35,168 bases of DNA from an uncultured Rhodopila sp. (lineage in GTDB: Bacteria > Pseudomonadota > Alphaproteobacteria > Acetobacterales > Acetobacteraceae): contig CAIZFE010000112.1 of the NCBI GenBank assembly GCA_903932145.1, positions 1 through 35,168 on the forward strand. The letters run 5' to 3'. The position numbers and the translations under genes are program-made. Below are positions 16,928 to 24,651 of this stretch, piece by piece (position 1 is the stretch's first letter; each line of letters opens with the position of its first letter). The notes beneath the pieces are model-generated. The model ran no database searches and was not told the origin of the DNA. It worked only from the letters and a program-made list of their open reading frames with translations.

Positions 16928-17156
16928 GAATACGTCTCCCAACTCGGGCTTCTTTGATCGGACTGCCGGAGATGACGTCGATCACGCCGACATGACGACC
17001 TCGCAGATCGAATACTTCGACTTCGCCATGCAAAGCGTCCCAGGTCATCAAGCGACGCCCCGCCGCATCGCGCCATCGACGCTCACCGTAGATATACCCG
17101 AGAGGCTCACAGATGTCGAGGAAACTCGGCCGCGGGATGGGTTTCGGTGCCAACAT
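16920..17156 (-). CDS. Stand-alone colicin E3-like ribonuclease domain (putative ribosome-targeting toxin), unit 1
   Basis: This encodes 78 residues with GGAG 5 bases before the ATG. From residue 24 it aligns with the C-terminal cytotoxic domain of colicin E3: ERRWRDAAGRRLMTWDALHG against KRWTGDKGRKIYEWDSQHG. The residues corresponding to the E3 active site are Asp40, His43, Glu45 and Glu47, with an Arg pair at 74-75 near the C-terminus. Family knowledge: E3-type nucleases cut 16S rRNA at the decoding centre. The receptor and translocation domains of colicins are absent; only about 20 residues (PSFLDICEPLGYIY), shared with unit 2, precede the nuclease. It would therefore act inside its own cell, or be a captured toxin domain. 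The stop overlaps the partner start by 8 nt. Confidence 0.85.
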   Translation of the reverse strand: MLAPKPIPRPSFLDICEPLGYIYGERRWRDAAGRRLMTWDALHGEVEVFDLRGRHVGVIDVISGSPIKEARVGRRIRV

Positions 17157-17190
17157 TGTGCTCCGTTCGGGTCTTCGCAGACCCTACAGA

Positions 17191-17214
17191 GCAAAGGTTA
17201 ACGACTTGCTAACG
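17191..17214 (-). promoter_or_regulatory. Operator-like inverted repeat upstream of toxin unit 1
   Basis: On the plus strand GCAAAGGTTAAC is followed by GACTTGCTAACG, giving GTTA (17197-17200) and TAAC (17210-17213) as inverted half-sites. The same GTTAACC-TTTGC context occurs upstream of unit 2. It lies about 40-60 bases before the toxin ATG, where a promoter would be expected. Confidence 0.45.
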
Positions 17215-17314
17215 CTCGGTAATTTTGGTGTTCCTGGCGGCAGCGACCTTTTCACGGCAGCGACTGGGCCAGCGCGTTGGCACCAATCCTCGGGTGGCCG
17301 GAAGATGCAACGGT

Positions 17315-17665
17315 TTAGGCCGGATCGACGCCACGGGCACGCAGCCAATGGCCCAACGAAAACAGGGCGGTGCGGTCAATCGGGTCGTTCGCAGCCAGCA
17401 TTCGGCGCATGTATTCGGTTGCGAGGGTGATCAGTGGCAATCCACCCGGCCGGCGGGCCGACACGATTTCCGGCAACATCCGCCGGTCCATCATCCAAAG
17501 TTCGTATTCTTCGTCCGTCATGCCCAAGTATTTCGTCAACGGGCGTCGTTCTTCATCGCCGGAATCGTGCCACCGGTCGATGAAATCGTCCGCCGCGTCA
17601 GCCGTCGCCTCGCCTTCGAGGAACAAATCGAAGAATGTCTTAGGCTTTATTCCTACCTCAGACAC
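17315..17665 (-). CDS. Partner (putative antitoxin/immunity) of the E3-like toxin, unit 2
   Basis: This encodes 116 residues from GTG 17665, which overlaps the toxin stop by GTGTCTGA. The N-terminal half is acidic (FFDLFLEGEATADAADDFID, HDSGDEE). LTKYLGMTDEEYELWMMD and LPEIVSARRPGG are shared with unit 1, and the C-terminus is ALFSLGHWLRARGVDPA. An acidic surface would suit a protein binding a basic ribonuclease (inference). From memory, proteins with this pattern are scattered among Alphaproteobacteria as unnamed hypotheticals. I do not recognise a named domain. Coupling to an upstream toxin in both units is the main evidence for an antitoxin role. Confidence 0.8.
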   Translation of the reverse strand: MSEVGIKPKTFFDLFLEGEATADAADDFIDRWHDSGDEERRPLTKYLGMTDEEYELWMMDRRMLPEIVSARRPGGLPLITLATEYMRRMLAANDPIDRTALFSLGHWLRARGVDPA

Positions 17666-17891
17666 GAATACGCCTTCCTTTCACGGCTGGTTTTAATTTA
17701 CGGCCATCCAGCGGATGAAACGCACCGACGTGCCATCCACGCGCAGAAAAACCTTCGATTTCTCCATGAAGCGCGTCCCATGTGTAAAGCAAGTCAAGCT
17801 GAGCGCTCCGCCACAGACGACTACTATATATGTAACCGAGGTACTCGCAGGTGTCGAGGAAACTCGGCTTTGGAATTGGCTGCCGACCCAT
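17658..17891 (-). CDS. Stand-alone colicin E3-like ribonuclease domain (putative ribosome-targeting toxin), unit 2
   Basis: This encodes 77 residues from ATG 17891 (AAGG about 9 bases upstream); a TTG at 17921 is in frame but adds residues absent from unit 1. The E3-type core is TWDALHGEIEGF, giving Asp39, His42, Glu44 and Glu46. GWHVGAFHPLDGRKLKPA then follows the colicin pattern GQHLGSFDPKTGNQLK closely, and GRRIRV ends the protein with Arg73-Arg74. It is closer to E3 in its C-terminal part than unit 1. The middle (GYIYSSRLW) uses AT-rich codons such as TATATATAG on the minus strand, unlike the housekeeping neighbours, which fits horizontal gain. Confidence 0.87.
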   Translation of the reverse strand: MGRQPIPKPSFLDTCEYLGYIYSSRLWRSAQLDLLYTWDALHGEIEGFSARGWHVGAFHPLDGRKLKPAVKGRRIRV

Positions 17892-17936
17892 CGCGGCGTG
17901 CCTTGTCGCGGGAGCGATCAAGGTGGCAGCAAAGGG

Positions 17937-17951
17937 TTAACACTGTGTTAA
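17937..17951 (-). promoter_or_regulatory. Perfect 15-bp palindrome upstream of toxin unit 2
   Basis: TTAACACTGTGTTAA is a perfect 7+1+7 palindrome about 45 bases upstream of the unit 2 toxin ATG. It is followed on the minus strand by CCCTTTGCT, as in unit 1. It also overlaps the stop codon region of the neighbouring nucleotidyltransferase pseudogene (TAA at 17950-17948). It is a likely repressor site. Confidence 0.55.
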
Positions 17952-18283
17952 TAAGAGATATCGCATGCAATATCCTGGACAAAGATGTCGATCATGTCCG
18001 GTTCGATCATGGCCCTGAACGCAGGATCGACTGACCTCGGATCGATAACGTCCGCTTTATACCGCAAGTCCGACTGCGATAACGCCTCGGCCAGATCAAC
18101 AATGACAGCTCGGTCGAGCGGCGCTGTTCCTTCCAAGGCAAGATCGAGGTCGGAATACCGACGCGCCGTCGCGGTTGCTCAGGAACCGAACACCCAAGCC
18201 CGCGTGCCCGAGAGTACAAAGGCACGCAGAATGTCGCGGATCATAGCCAGTTCGGTTTGGGTCAGATCTATCGCTTTCGTCAC
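17948..18283 (-). pseudogene. MNT-type nucleotidyltransferase (MntA-like), broken by an in-frame stop
   Basis: A 111-codon frame from GTG 18283 encodes a minimal nucleotidyltransferase. AFVLSGTRAWVFGS is followed by TGA (18181-18179) and then ATATARRYSDLDLALEG. The family motif is GSRAxGxAxxxSDxDLAx, so the TGA stands where Arg (CGA) is expected. The rest is intact to DMIDIFVQDIACDISY. Family knowledge: MNT proteins pair with HEPN or HI0074-type partners. In MntA-HepT systems the MNT AMPylates and neutralises the HEPN ribonuclease. The GTG overlaps the upstream partner's stop (GTGA). Confidence 0.85.
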
Positions 18284-18684
18284 GCCAACCGCTTTCGCAA
18301 CTCCTCCCGCAAGTGGTCGGCATCAGCCAGGAAACCCGGAATGGCTTCGGCAACTTCCTACGCGGCTTTGGCCCCATAGGTGTGACTGGTCCTGGCGCGC
18401 GCATCACGATATCGATGCCAAACCGGCCAATCGCCCAGCAACAGCCCCGGTTGATTGGCAGTACGAATCAAATCCTGGAAGGCCATCCGGTCTACGTCCT
18501 CCGGAGAGGCAGCGGTCTGACGAATAAACCGCCGCAACATTCGGTGACAAAGCTCATAGGCCGACCCTGACCTCTGGATCAGACCATCGCGCAGTTGGTC
18601 ATCTGCCGGTTCGCTTCAATGCCGCGCCAGCCCCTCCCGCAAACGGTCGATCGCATTGACCAACGGGGTGATATCGAGCGGCAT
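18280..18684 (-). pseudogene. HI0074-family nucleotidyltransferase substrate-binding protein, broken by two stops
   Basis: A 134-codon frame from ATG 18684 starts MPLDITPLVNAIDRLREGLA, then meets TGA at 18618-18616. It resumes in the same frame as SEPADDQLRDGLIQ... and YELCHRMLRRFIRQTAAS, then DWPVWHRYRDARARTSHTYG, then TAG at 18360-18358, then EVAEAIPGFLADADHLREEL to the proper stop. The stretch IQRSGSAYELCH also departs from the family's usual FEFTYEL. No frameshift is needed, only nonsense changes, which argues for real decay rather than sequencing error. It is the helical, HEPN-like partner of the MNT gene downstream. Confidence 0.85.
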
Positions 18685-18693
18685 GCGAAGAAA

Positions 18694-19821
18694 CTACTCC
18701 GCCGCGAGCTTCGCCAGTTCCATCTCCGCCTTCAGCGAAGCCGCCTTCGCCTCCACCAACTCAACAATGTGGTCCACCATAGACGCCCCATCGATCGTGT
18801 GGTCCGTTTTCCCGGCCGCATAGATCATGTGCCGCCCATTGCCGCCGCCGGTCACGCCGATATCGGTCATCAGCGCCTCACCCGGCCCGTTCACCACGCA
18901 GCCGATGATCGACAGCGTCAGCGGAGTCTCGATATGCCCCAGCCGGTCCTCCAGCGTGCGCACCGTCTCGATCACATTGTAACCCTGCCGCGCACAGGAC
19001 GGGCAGGAGATCACCTTCACCCCGCGATGGCGAATACCGAGCGTCTTGAGCATGTCCCAGCCGACGCGGACCTCTTCCTCGGGTTCGTCGGACAGTGACA
19101 CCCGCAGCGTGTCGCCGATGCCGGCCCACAGCAGAGACCCCAGTCCGATCGACGACTTCACCGTGCCCATCCGGCGTCCGCCAGCCTCGGTGATGCCGAT
19201 GTGCAGCGGATGGTCGCACACCTCCGCCAACTGCTGATACGCGGCAACGGCGAGGAACACGTCCGACGCCTTCACGCTGATCTTGAAGTCATGAAAATCG
19301 TGCTGTTGCAGGATGTTGGCATGATACAGCGCGCTTTCCACCAAGGCTTCCGGGTTGGGTTCGCCGTATTTCTCCAGCAGGTGCTTCTCCAAAGATCCGG
19401 CATTGACGCCGATGCGCATGGAACAGCCGTGATCCCGCGCGGCCTTGATGACTTCCTTCACCCGCTCATCGCTGCCGATGTTGCCGGGGTTGATGCGCAG
19501 GCAGGCGGCGCCGCTGGCAGCGGCCTCCAAAGCGCGCTTGTAGTGGAAATGGATGTCCGCCACGATCGGCACGTTGACTTGCGCGACGATATCCTTCAGC
19601 GCCAGGGAGCTTTCCTGGTCCGGGCAAGACACGCGGACGATATCGACGCCGGCCTTCTCGGCCAACCGGATCTGCGCCACCGTCCCGGCGACGTCCGTCG
19701 TCAGCGTGTTGGTCATCGTCTGCACAGTGATCGGCGCGCCGTCACCGACCGGGACCTTGCCGACATACACGCGGCGGGACTTGCGCCGGATGATTTCCTG
19801 ATACGGGCGATAGCTGCTCAT
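18694..19821 (-). CDS. ispG: 4-hydroxy-3-methylbut-2-enyl-diphosphate synthase (flavodoxin-dependent)
   Basis: This encodes 375 residues. IspG reduces MEcPP to HMBPP in the MEP pathway of isoprenoid synthesis, using a [4Fe-4S] cluster. The ligands Cys273, Cys276 and Cys308 are seen in [10 protein letters not shown] and [12 protein letters not shown]; Glu315 in the latter completes the set. The N-terminal TIM barrel includes [14 protein letters not shown] and LRINPGNIG. Length fits the bacterial two-domain form. It ends just 10 bases before the start of the HI0074 pseudogene, which may be read from the same transcript. Confidence 0.97.
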   Translation of the reverse strand: MSSYRPYQEIIRRKSRRVYVGKVPVGDGAPITVQTMTNTLTTDVAGTVAQIRLAEKAGVDIVRVSCPDQESSLALKDIVAQVNVPIVADIHFHYKRALEAAASGAACLRINPGNIGSDERVKEVIKAARDHGCSMRIGVNAGSLEKHLLEKYGEPNPEALVESALYHANILQQHDFHDFKISVKASDVFLAVAAYQQLAEVCDHPLHIGITEAGGRRMGTVKSSIGLGSLLWAGIGDTLRVSLSDEPEEEVRVGWDMLKTLGIRHRGVKVISCPSCARQGYNVIETVRTLEDRLGHIETPLTLSIIGCVVNGPGEALMTDIGVTGGGNGRHMIYAAGKTDHTIDGASMVDHIVELVEAKAASLKAEMELAKLAAE

Positions 19822-19919
19822 GCGGATCTCCTTCGTCGCCAGGCGCTGAACGCCAGGGACGCAGATGTCAAACCAAAAGGGTCGTTGAGCCCTAGTATGG
19901 GGTCTTTGGTGGCAATCCG

Positions 19920-20885
19920 CTACTGACGAGCACGCACCGGTGCGAACGCCGGCACCAGCGCGGCCGCGAGACGGCCGCCCTTGATCGCGTCCGGGTCCAG
20001 CGGCAGGTCATGGCGGACGCTTCCCGCGCCACCAAGGCTCAGGGCGGGGGCGCCGTCCAACAGGATATCGGTCCCTCCGGCATTGCCGGTTGTCAGCAGC
20101 AGGTCCGTCCGGGCGGGGGCCGGCCAAGTTTCCCCGGCCTTCAAGACCTTGTTCAGCAACACCGTGCCGTCACGGTCCTTCACCAGCAACCACGCATCGG
20201 CATTGGCCCGCACCACAACGCGGGCCGCATCGGGCACCACCGCGGGTCGAGCCGAAACCTGCGCCGCCGCCGCGGAACCGGGCGAGATCGACATCGCCGG
20301 AGGCGCCGGATTTGCCAACATCACGGCCATCGCGGAACTGGTCAGATCAACCTTCGGCGCGCTCGCCGCATCGGTCATTGATGCCGGGGAAGCCATAGCC
20401 ACCGGCGGCAGTGCCTGCTCCGCCAACGGCGCGAGCCGTTCGGGAATCGCGGTCACGGCTTCAGCGGGCAAGCGGCCTTCGCCTGACAGCCGGTACCAGC
20501 CGACATAAGCCCCGATCGCCAGCACAACGCCCAGCAGCAGAACCGCCCCGGCGGGCAGCCCGCGCTCAGGCATAGGGATCGGAAACATCAATTCCGTCCG
20601 GCGCCCGAACTCCGCTGCTTCGATCTTGAAGCGCCGGACCATCTCCTCGGCGTCGAGTCCCAGGAAACCGGCATAGGTGCGGACAAAGGCCAACGCATAG
20701 GCATTGCCCGGCAGGGTGGAGATGCGGCCTTCCTCGAGGGATTCCAGATGCGGCAACCGGATACGCAACCTGAAGGCGGCATCGTGTAGCGACAGGCCCA
20801 GGGTTTCCCGGGCCTCTCTCAGGTCGGCACCTGCCCGCGCGGCCGCCGGCGGCACCATCACCATAGGTGTGACGGTTGACATCAT
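19920..20885 (-). CDS. RodZ-like helix-turn-helix protein with DUF4115 domain
   Basis: This encodes 321 residues from ATG 20885; a TTG at 20927 is in frame but has no ribosome site. About residues 18-85 form a cytoplasmic HTH of the RodZ type ([57 protein letters not shown]). A single transmembrane helix follows ([20 protein letters not shown]). A long Ala/Pro-rich periplasmic linker then leads to a C-terminal DUF4115 domain ([34 protein letters not shown]). Family knowledge: RodZ links MreB to the cell-wall elongation machinery. It sits between ptsP and ispG. Confidence 0.85.
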   Translation of the reverse strand: MMSTVTPMVMVPPAAARAGADLREARETLGLSLHDAAFRLRIRLPHLESLEEGRISTLPGNAYALAFVRTYAGFLGLDAEEMVRRFKIEAAEFGRRTELMFPIPMPERGLPAGAVLLLGVVLAIGAYVGWYRLSGEGRLPAEAVTAIPERLAPLAEQALPPVAMASPASMTDAASAPKVDLTSSAMAVMLANPAPPAMSISPGSAAAAQVSARPAVVPDAARVVVRANADAWLLVKDRDGTVLLNKVLKAGETWPAPARTDLLLTTGNAGGTDILLDGAPALSLGGAGSVRHDLPLDPDAIKGGRLAAALVPAFAPVRARQ

Positions 20886-20986
20886 GGCCCGATTTTCAAC
20901 CAGTTTCGATCTGCGTTCTTGCAGCACTGGCAGCCCCGATCATTTCACGACACATTTGAAAAAAAGCGTGCCGAACCATCATCCCT

Positions 20987-21000
20987 TCGGACAAGTCCGA
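20987..21000. promoter_or_regulatory. 14-bp inverted repeat between ptsP and the RodZ-like gene
   Basis: TCGGACAAGTCCGA carries perfect 6-bp arms around AA, in the roughly 240-base gene-free stretch 20886-21125. It lies about 100 bases upstream of the RodZ-like ATG. It could be an operator; nothing else distinctive is seen there. Confidence 0.3.
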
Positions 21001-21125
21001 CAATCTGCTTCTAGAGTACACGAAAAGTTTTTCCAACACGTTAAATTACATCATGTTTCAATTTCGGGCGTATCGACCGTCGCGTTTGCAGCGTTAAGCA
21101 GGCTTGGCCCGCGCTATAACGACCC

Positions 21126-23348
21126 TCATGCAACGATGCCCTGTTCGCGCGCCCACGTGGCAATCGGCTCGCGTAGCGTGCCGCCGCCGCCTTTCCGGAT
21201 CGCCGCCAGAACGGGCCTGAACGCGGCCAGGTTGACCTGCGCGAACATGGCTTTCATTGACAGAATGCCGCTGGCTGGCATCGATAACGTGTTGATCCCC
21301 ATAGCGGCCAGCACCAACGCTTCCAACGGACGCGAGGCCGCCTCGCCACATAACGAAATTGGCACAGCATGCGGACGCGCTGCAACCACCAATTGTTCAA
21401 TCAAATCGAGCATCGGCTGCGACAAAAAATCATAGCGCTCATACAGAGACGGCGTTCCGCGATCGGCGGCGAACAAAAACTGTAACAAATCGTTAGACCC
21501 GACCGAGATGAAATCCGCCTCTCGCAGCAGATCCGGTAGCTGCCACATCAAAGCCGGGATCTCAAGCATCGTGCCAACGCGCAGGGTTCCGGGCGCCGGC
21601 CGCACCCGCCTGGCCTCCGCCAGCAACAGGGCCTTGGCGGCCCGAAATTCCGTCACGGTGGCGACCATCGGGAACATCACCGACAGGTCGCGCCCGCCGG
21701 CGGCCAGCAGCAATGCCCGAAGCTGGCGCCGCAACAGCGCCGGCCGGTCCAGTCCAACGCGCAGGGACCGCCAGCCCATCGCCGGATTTTCCTCGTCGCT
21801 GACCGTGCCTGGCAGCAGCTTGTCGGCGCCCAGATCGAGGGTGCGGAACATCACCGGCTTATCGCCGGCTTCGTCCAGCACCCTGGCATAGATCGCGGCC
21901 TGCTCCGCCACATCGGCGACGGAACCCCGCGCCAGCATGGCAATTTCGGTGCGGAACAGGCCGATACCGTCCGCACCGGTGCGCGCCAGTTGCGGCAGTT
22001 CCATGCTGAGCCCGACATTCAGCATCAGTTTCAGCTCCACACCGTCCGCCGTGACGGCGGGGCGGTCGCGCCAGGCCGCCAACTCGGCATACCTGGCGCT
22101 GCGCGCTTCCCGAGCCCTGGTATAGGCGCGATGCACCTCGGCTTCGGGACGCAGGATGAACTGGCCCTCGTCCGCATCAATAACGGCGTCATCGCCTTGT
22201 TCGGCGCTGTCCAACATGCCGCGCATGCCGCCAATGGCCGGGATATCCAACGCCCGGGCAAGGATAGCGGCGTGGCCGGACGGGCTGGCTTCCTCAATCG
22301 CGACTCCGGCGATCCCGCGTGCATGCCAATCCAGCAGTTCGGCCGGACCCAGCCGCCGAGCCAGCAGGATCGCGCCCTCGGGAAGCGGGGCGAGCGGGGC
22401 GTCGCCGCTCAAAGCGGTCTGTAGCCGGTTGGCGAGATCTTCCATGTCCGCGAGACGCTCCCGCAGATAAGGGTCGCTGATGCGGCGCATCCGGTCGTGC
22501 AGTTCGCCGGCCACCCGCTGCACAGCCGCTTCCGCGGTCAGGCCGCCCTGGATCACGTTACTGACCCGGCGCAACCAGCCGGCGTCCGAGGCCACCAGCC
22601 GATACGCCTCCAGGACTTCGCGGGAGGCGTTGACATCGGCCGCGCGTCCGTTGCGCGGCACGTCGGCGAACAGGTCGTCCAGGCCACGCTGCATCCGATC
22701 CGCCGCCTGATCCAGCCGGCGTTGCTCGGCGGCGGGATCGTCCGCCAGCACTCTGATGGCCGGCCGGGCGGAGCGCAGCAGGACAATCGGGCCCACCGCG
22801 ATGCCGCCCATCAGCGAGGTGGCCGCGAACAGACGCGGCACCGTCGCGCCCAGACCCTCGGGCGACCCGTCGGTGGCGCCGGAGCCGGACAGCATCTCGG
22901 CCAGCAGCATGGCGACGGTTTCGAGATCATCGATCTCGGGTTCGGTGAAATTGCGGGGGGTCCGGTTTTGCACTGAGATGACGCCAAGGGTGCGTCCCGA
23001 TCGGCGTACCGGCACCGCGAGCAGCGACGCGAACGGTTCCTCGCCGGTTTCCGGGCGATACGCGAAAGCGGGGTGGTTCTGCGCATCCGGCAGATTCATT
23101 ACCGCGCCGGTCGCCGCGCACAAACCAACGATGCCCTCACCGACCCGCAGGCGGGTGCGGCCGATGGCGTCCTGGCGCAGGCCCTCGGTTGCCGCCAGTT
23201 CCAGGATGTCGCCGGGGCGCTGCACATAAACCGAACAGACTTCGCTCACGAGTTCGGAGGCGACCAGTTGAACAAGCGTGGACAGGGGCGCGGCCCCGTG
23301 TGCGCGCAGGTTCCGCAAGCGGGACAGGAGGTGCCTGGGCGCCGTCAT
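21126..23348 (-). CDS. ptsP: Phosphoenolpyruvate-protein phosphotransferase PtsP (EI-Ntr)
   Basis: This encodes 740 residues. An N-terminal GAF domain (about 1-150: LAATEGLRQDAIGRTRLRVG, EGIVGLCAATGAVMNLPDAQ) precedes the Enzyme I core. The phosphohistidine is His359 in PSGHAAILARALDIPAIGG. The PEP-binding barrel shows ADGIGLFRTEIAML and VGSNDLLQFLFAADR, with catalytic Cys667 in ISLCGEA. It is the first enzyme of the nitrogen PTS, passing phosphate from PEP to NPr and on to EIIA-Ntr; the GAF domain senses glutamine in studied relatives. It lies downstream of lysC, an arrangement common in alphaproteobacteria, but here a nitronate monooxygenase-like gene intervenes. Confidence 0.96.
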   Translation of the reverse strand: MTAPRHLLSRLRNLRAHGAAPLSTLVQLVASELVSEVCSVYVQRPGDILELAATEGLRQDAIGRTRLRVGEGIVGLCAATGAVMNLPDAQNHPAFAYRPETGEEPFASLLAVPVRRSGRTLGVISVQNRTPRNFTEPEIDDLETVAMLLAEMLSGSGATDGSPEGLGATVPRLFAATSLMGGIAVGPIVLLRSARPAIRVLADDPAAEQRRLDQAADRMQRGLDDLFADVPRNGRAADVNASREVLEAYRLVASDAGWLRRVSNVIQGGLTAEAAVQRVAGELHDRMRRISDPYLRERLADMEDLANRLQTALSGDAPLAPLPEGAILLARRLGPAELLDWHARGIAGVAIEEASPSGHAAILARALDIPAIGGMRGMLDSAEQGDDAVIDADEGQFILRPEAEVHRAYTRAREARSARYAELAAWRDRPAVTADGVELKLMLNVGLSMELPQLARTGADGIGLFRTEIAMLARGSVADVAEQAAIYARVLDEAGDKPVMFRTLDLGADKLLPGTVSDEENPAMGWRSLRVGLDRPALLRRQLRALLLAAGGRDLSVMFPMVATVTEFRAAKALLLAEARRVRPAPGTLRVGTMLEIPALMWQLPDLLREADFISVGSNDLLQFLFAADRGTPSLYERYDFLSQPMLDLIEQLVVAARPHAVPISLCGEAASRPLEALVLAAMGINTLSMPASGILSMKAMFAQVNLAAFRPVLAAIRKGGGGTLREPIATWAREQGIVA

Positions 23349-23506
23349 GCGCGAACGCCGAAGCCGGCCGGACGATGAATGGGCATCCTGCTGTCTCTCC
23401 TTTCGCCGGCCAGACGGGGTTGGGTGCGCGATATTTGACTGGTCAGGAGGTCTTTGGACAGTGATCTTGTGGCAATATTACGTTCACCCAACTGACCCGG
23501 CTGGAT

Positions 23507-23534
23507 CCTGGTGGACGCCTCAGGCACCACCAGG
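23507..23534. repeat. Inverted repeat upstream of ptsP
   Basis: CCTGGTGG (23507-23514) and CCACCAGG (23527-23534) form a perfect 8-bp stem with a 12-base loop, in the 271-base gap between the monooxygenase-like gene and ptsP. It could end the upstream transcript or be an operator for ptsP. No T-tract follows on either strand. Confidence 0.35.
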
Positions 23535-23619
23535 GACGCAACGCTTGCCGCGACGAAACCGCCGTGTGCCTGGTCCGGGACGGATCACAGCGATCCAGCC
23601 CCGGATCTTGATCACGCCG

Positions 23620-24651
23620 CTATGCCGCGCGCGCCACCAGCGCCGCCACGGCCTGCCCGATCAGCTCCTGAATGATCTCGGCGACCGGTTGGATGGACGT
23701 CACCATCCCCACCGATTGTCCGGCCATGACCGACCCGGTTTCGATATCGCCGTCGATCACGGCCCGCCGCAGGGCGCCCGCCCAGAACCGTTCGACCAGC
23801 AGTTGGGCCTCCTCTTTGGTGACCTCACCCGCGATCAACCGGTCCCGCGTCTCGGCCTGATGCGCCATGAACTTCTTGGTGCCGTCATTGACCAGCCCGC
23901 GCACCGGGATCACCGGCAACCGAGGGTCCAATTCCACCGATGGCATGGCATCGCGTGCATTCGCGAAAACGAAAAATCTCTTGAATTTCTCATGCGCGAT
24001 GGATTCGACCGAGGCGGCGAACTTTGTGCCGAGCTGGGCGCCGGAAGCGCCCATTTCCAGATAGGACAGGATCGCCTCGCCGCGTCCGATACCACCGGCG
24101 ACGAACACCGGCACGTCGCGCATATGCGGCAGGATTTCCTGCGCCAGTACGGTCAGCGACACCGGACCGATGTGACCGCCGGCTTCGGAACCCTCGATGA
24201 CGATGGCATCGGCTCCGGTTCGCACCAGCCGCTTCGTCAGCGACAACGCGGGGGCGAACGCGATCAATTTGGCGCCGCCGTCCTTCACCTTTCGCACGGC
24301 GGGACCAGGCGGAATGCCGCCGGCCAGCACGATGTGTCCGACCTTGGCTTCCAGCGTCACCCGGATCAGGTCGTCGAGTTCCGGATGCATGGTGATCAGG
24401 TTGACGCCGAACGGCTTGTCGGTCAGCGCTCGGGTCCCTTCGATCTGGGCCGCCAACTGCGCCGGACTCATCGCACCGCAGGCGATGACGCCGAAGCCGC
24501 CGGCGTTGGAGATGGCGGACACCAGGTGCTTCTCGCTGACCCAGCTCATGGCCCCGCCGAGGATGGCGTAGGGACAGCCAAGGAATTCGGCGCCGCGCGA
24601 CCACAGACGGTCAAGCCGCGCGCGTGCCTCCACGGACGGATCAGACGGCAT
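23620..24651 (-). CDS. Nitronate monooxygenase / FabK-like FMN enzyme
   Basis: This encodes 343 residues from ATG 24651, which overlaps the lysC stop by 11 nt (ATGCCGTCTGA); earlier in-frame ATGs lie deeper inside lysC. It is a TIM-barrel FMN protein of the NPD (2-nitropropane dioxygenase) family. Visible parts are YAILGGAMSWVSEKHLVSAI and SNAGGFGVIACG at the N-terminus, FGVNLITMHPE, then IVIEGSEAGGHIGP, carrying the conserved GGHxG, and VFVAGGIGRGEAILSYLEMG with GASGAQLGTKF for the FMN phosphate. The family covers nitronate monooxygenases and FabK enoyl reductases, and sequence alone does not decide between them. The overlap with lysC implies co-transcription and translational coupling. Confidence 0.88.
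   Translation of the reverse strand: MPSDPSVEARARLDRLWSRGAEFLGCPYAILGGAMSWVSEKHLVSAISNAGGFGVIACGAMSPAQLAAQIEGTRALTDKPFGVNLITMHPELDDLIRVTLEAKVGHIVLAGGIPPGPAVRKVKDGGAKLIAFAPALSLTKRLVRTGADAIVIEGSEAGGHIGPVSLTVLAQEILPHMRDVPVFVAGGIGRGEAILSYLEMGASGAQLGTKFAASVESIAHEKFKRFFVFANARDAMPSVELDPRLPVIPVRGLVNDGTKKFMAHQAETRDRLIAGEVTKEEAQLLVERFWAGALRRAVIDGDIETGSVMAGQSVGMVTSIQPVAEIIQELIGQAVAALVARAA

Larger units (their letters stand above)
16428..17951 (-). repeat. Tandem duplication of a colicin-E3-like toxin plus partner unit
   Basis: Two units of the same layout lie in tandem: toxin 16920-17156 with partner 16592-16927, and toxin 17658-17891 with partner 17315-17665. The 3' flank also repeats: CTCGGGTGGCCGG followed by GATGCAA occurs at 16428 and at 17288, each just after a partner stop in transcription order. 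The 5' flanks share GTTAACC(C)TTTGCT on the minus strand. Divergence between the copies is large, so the duplication is old or the units were acquired separately. Confidence 0.75.
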
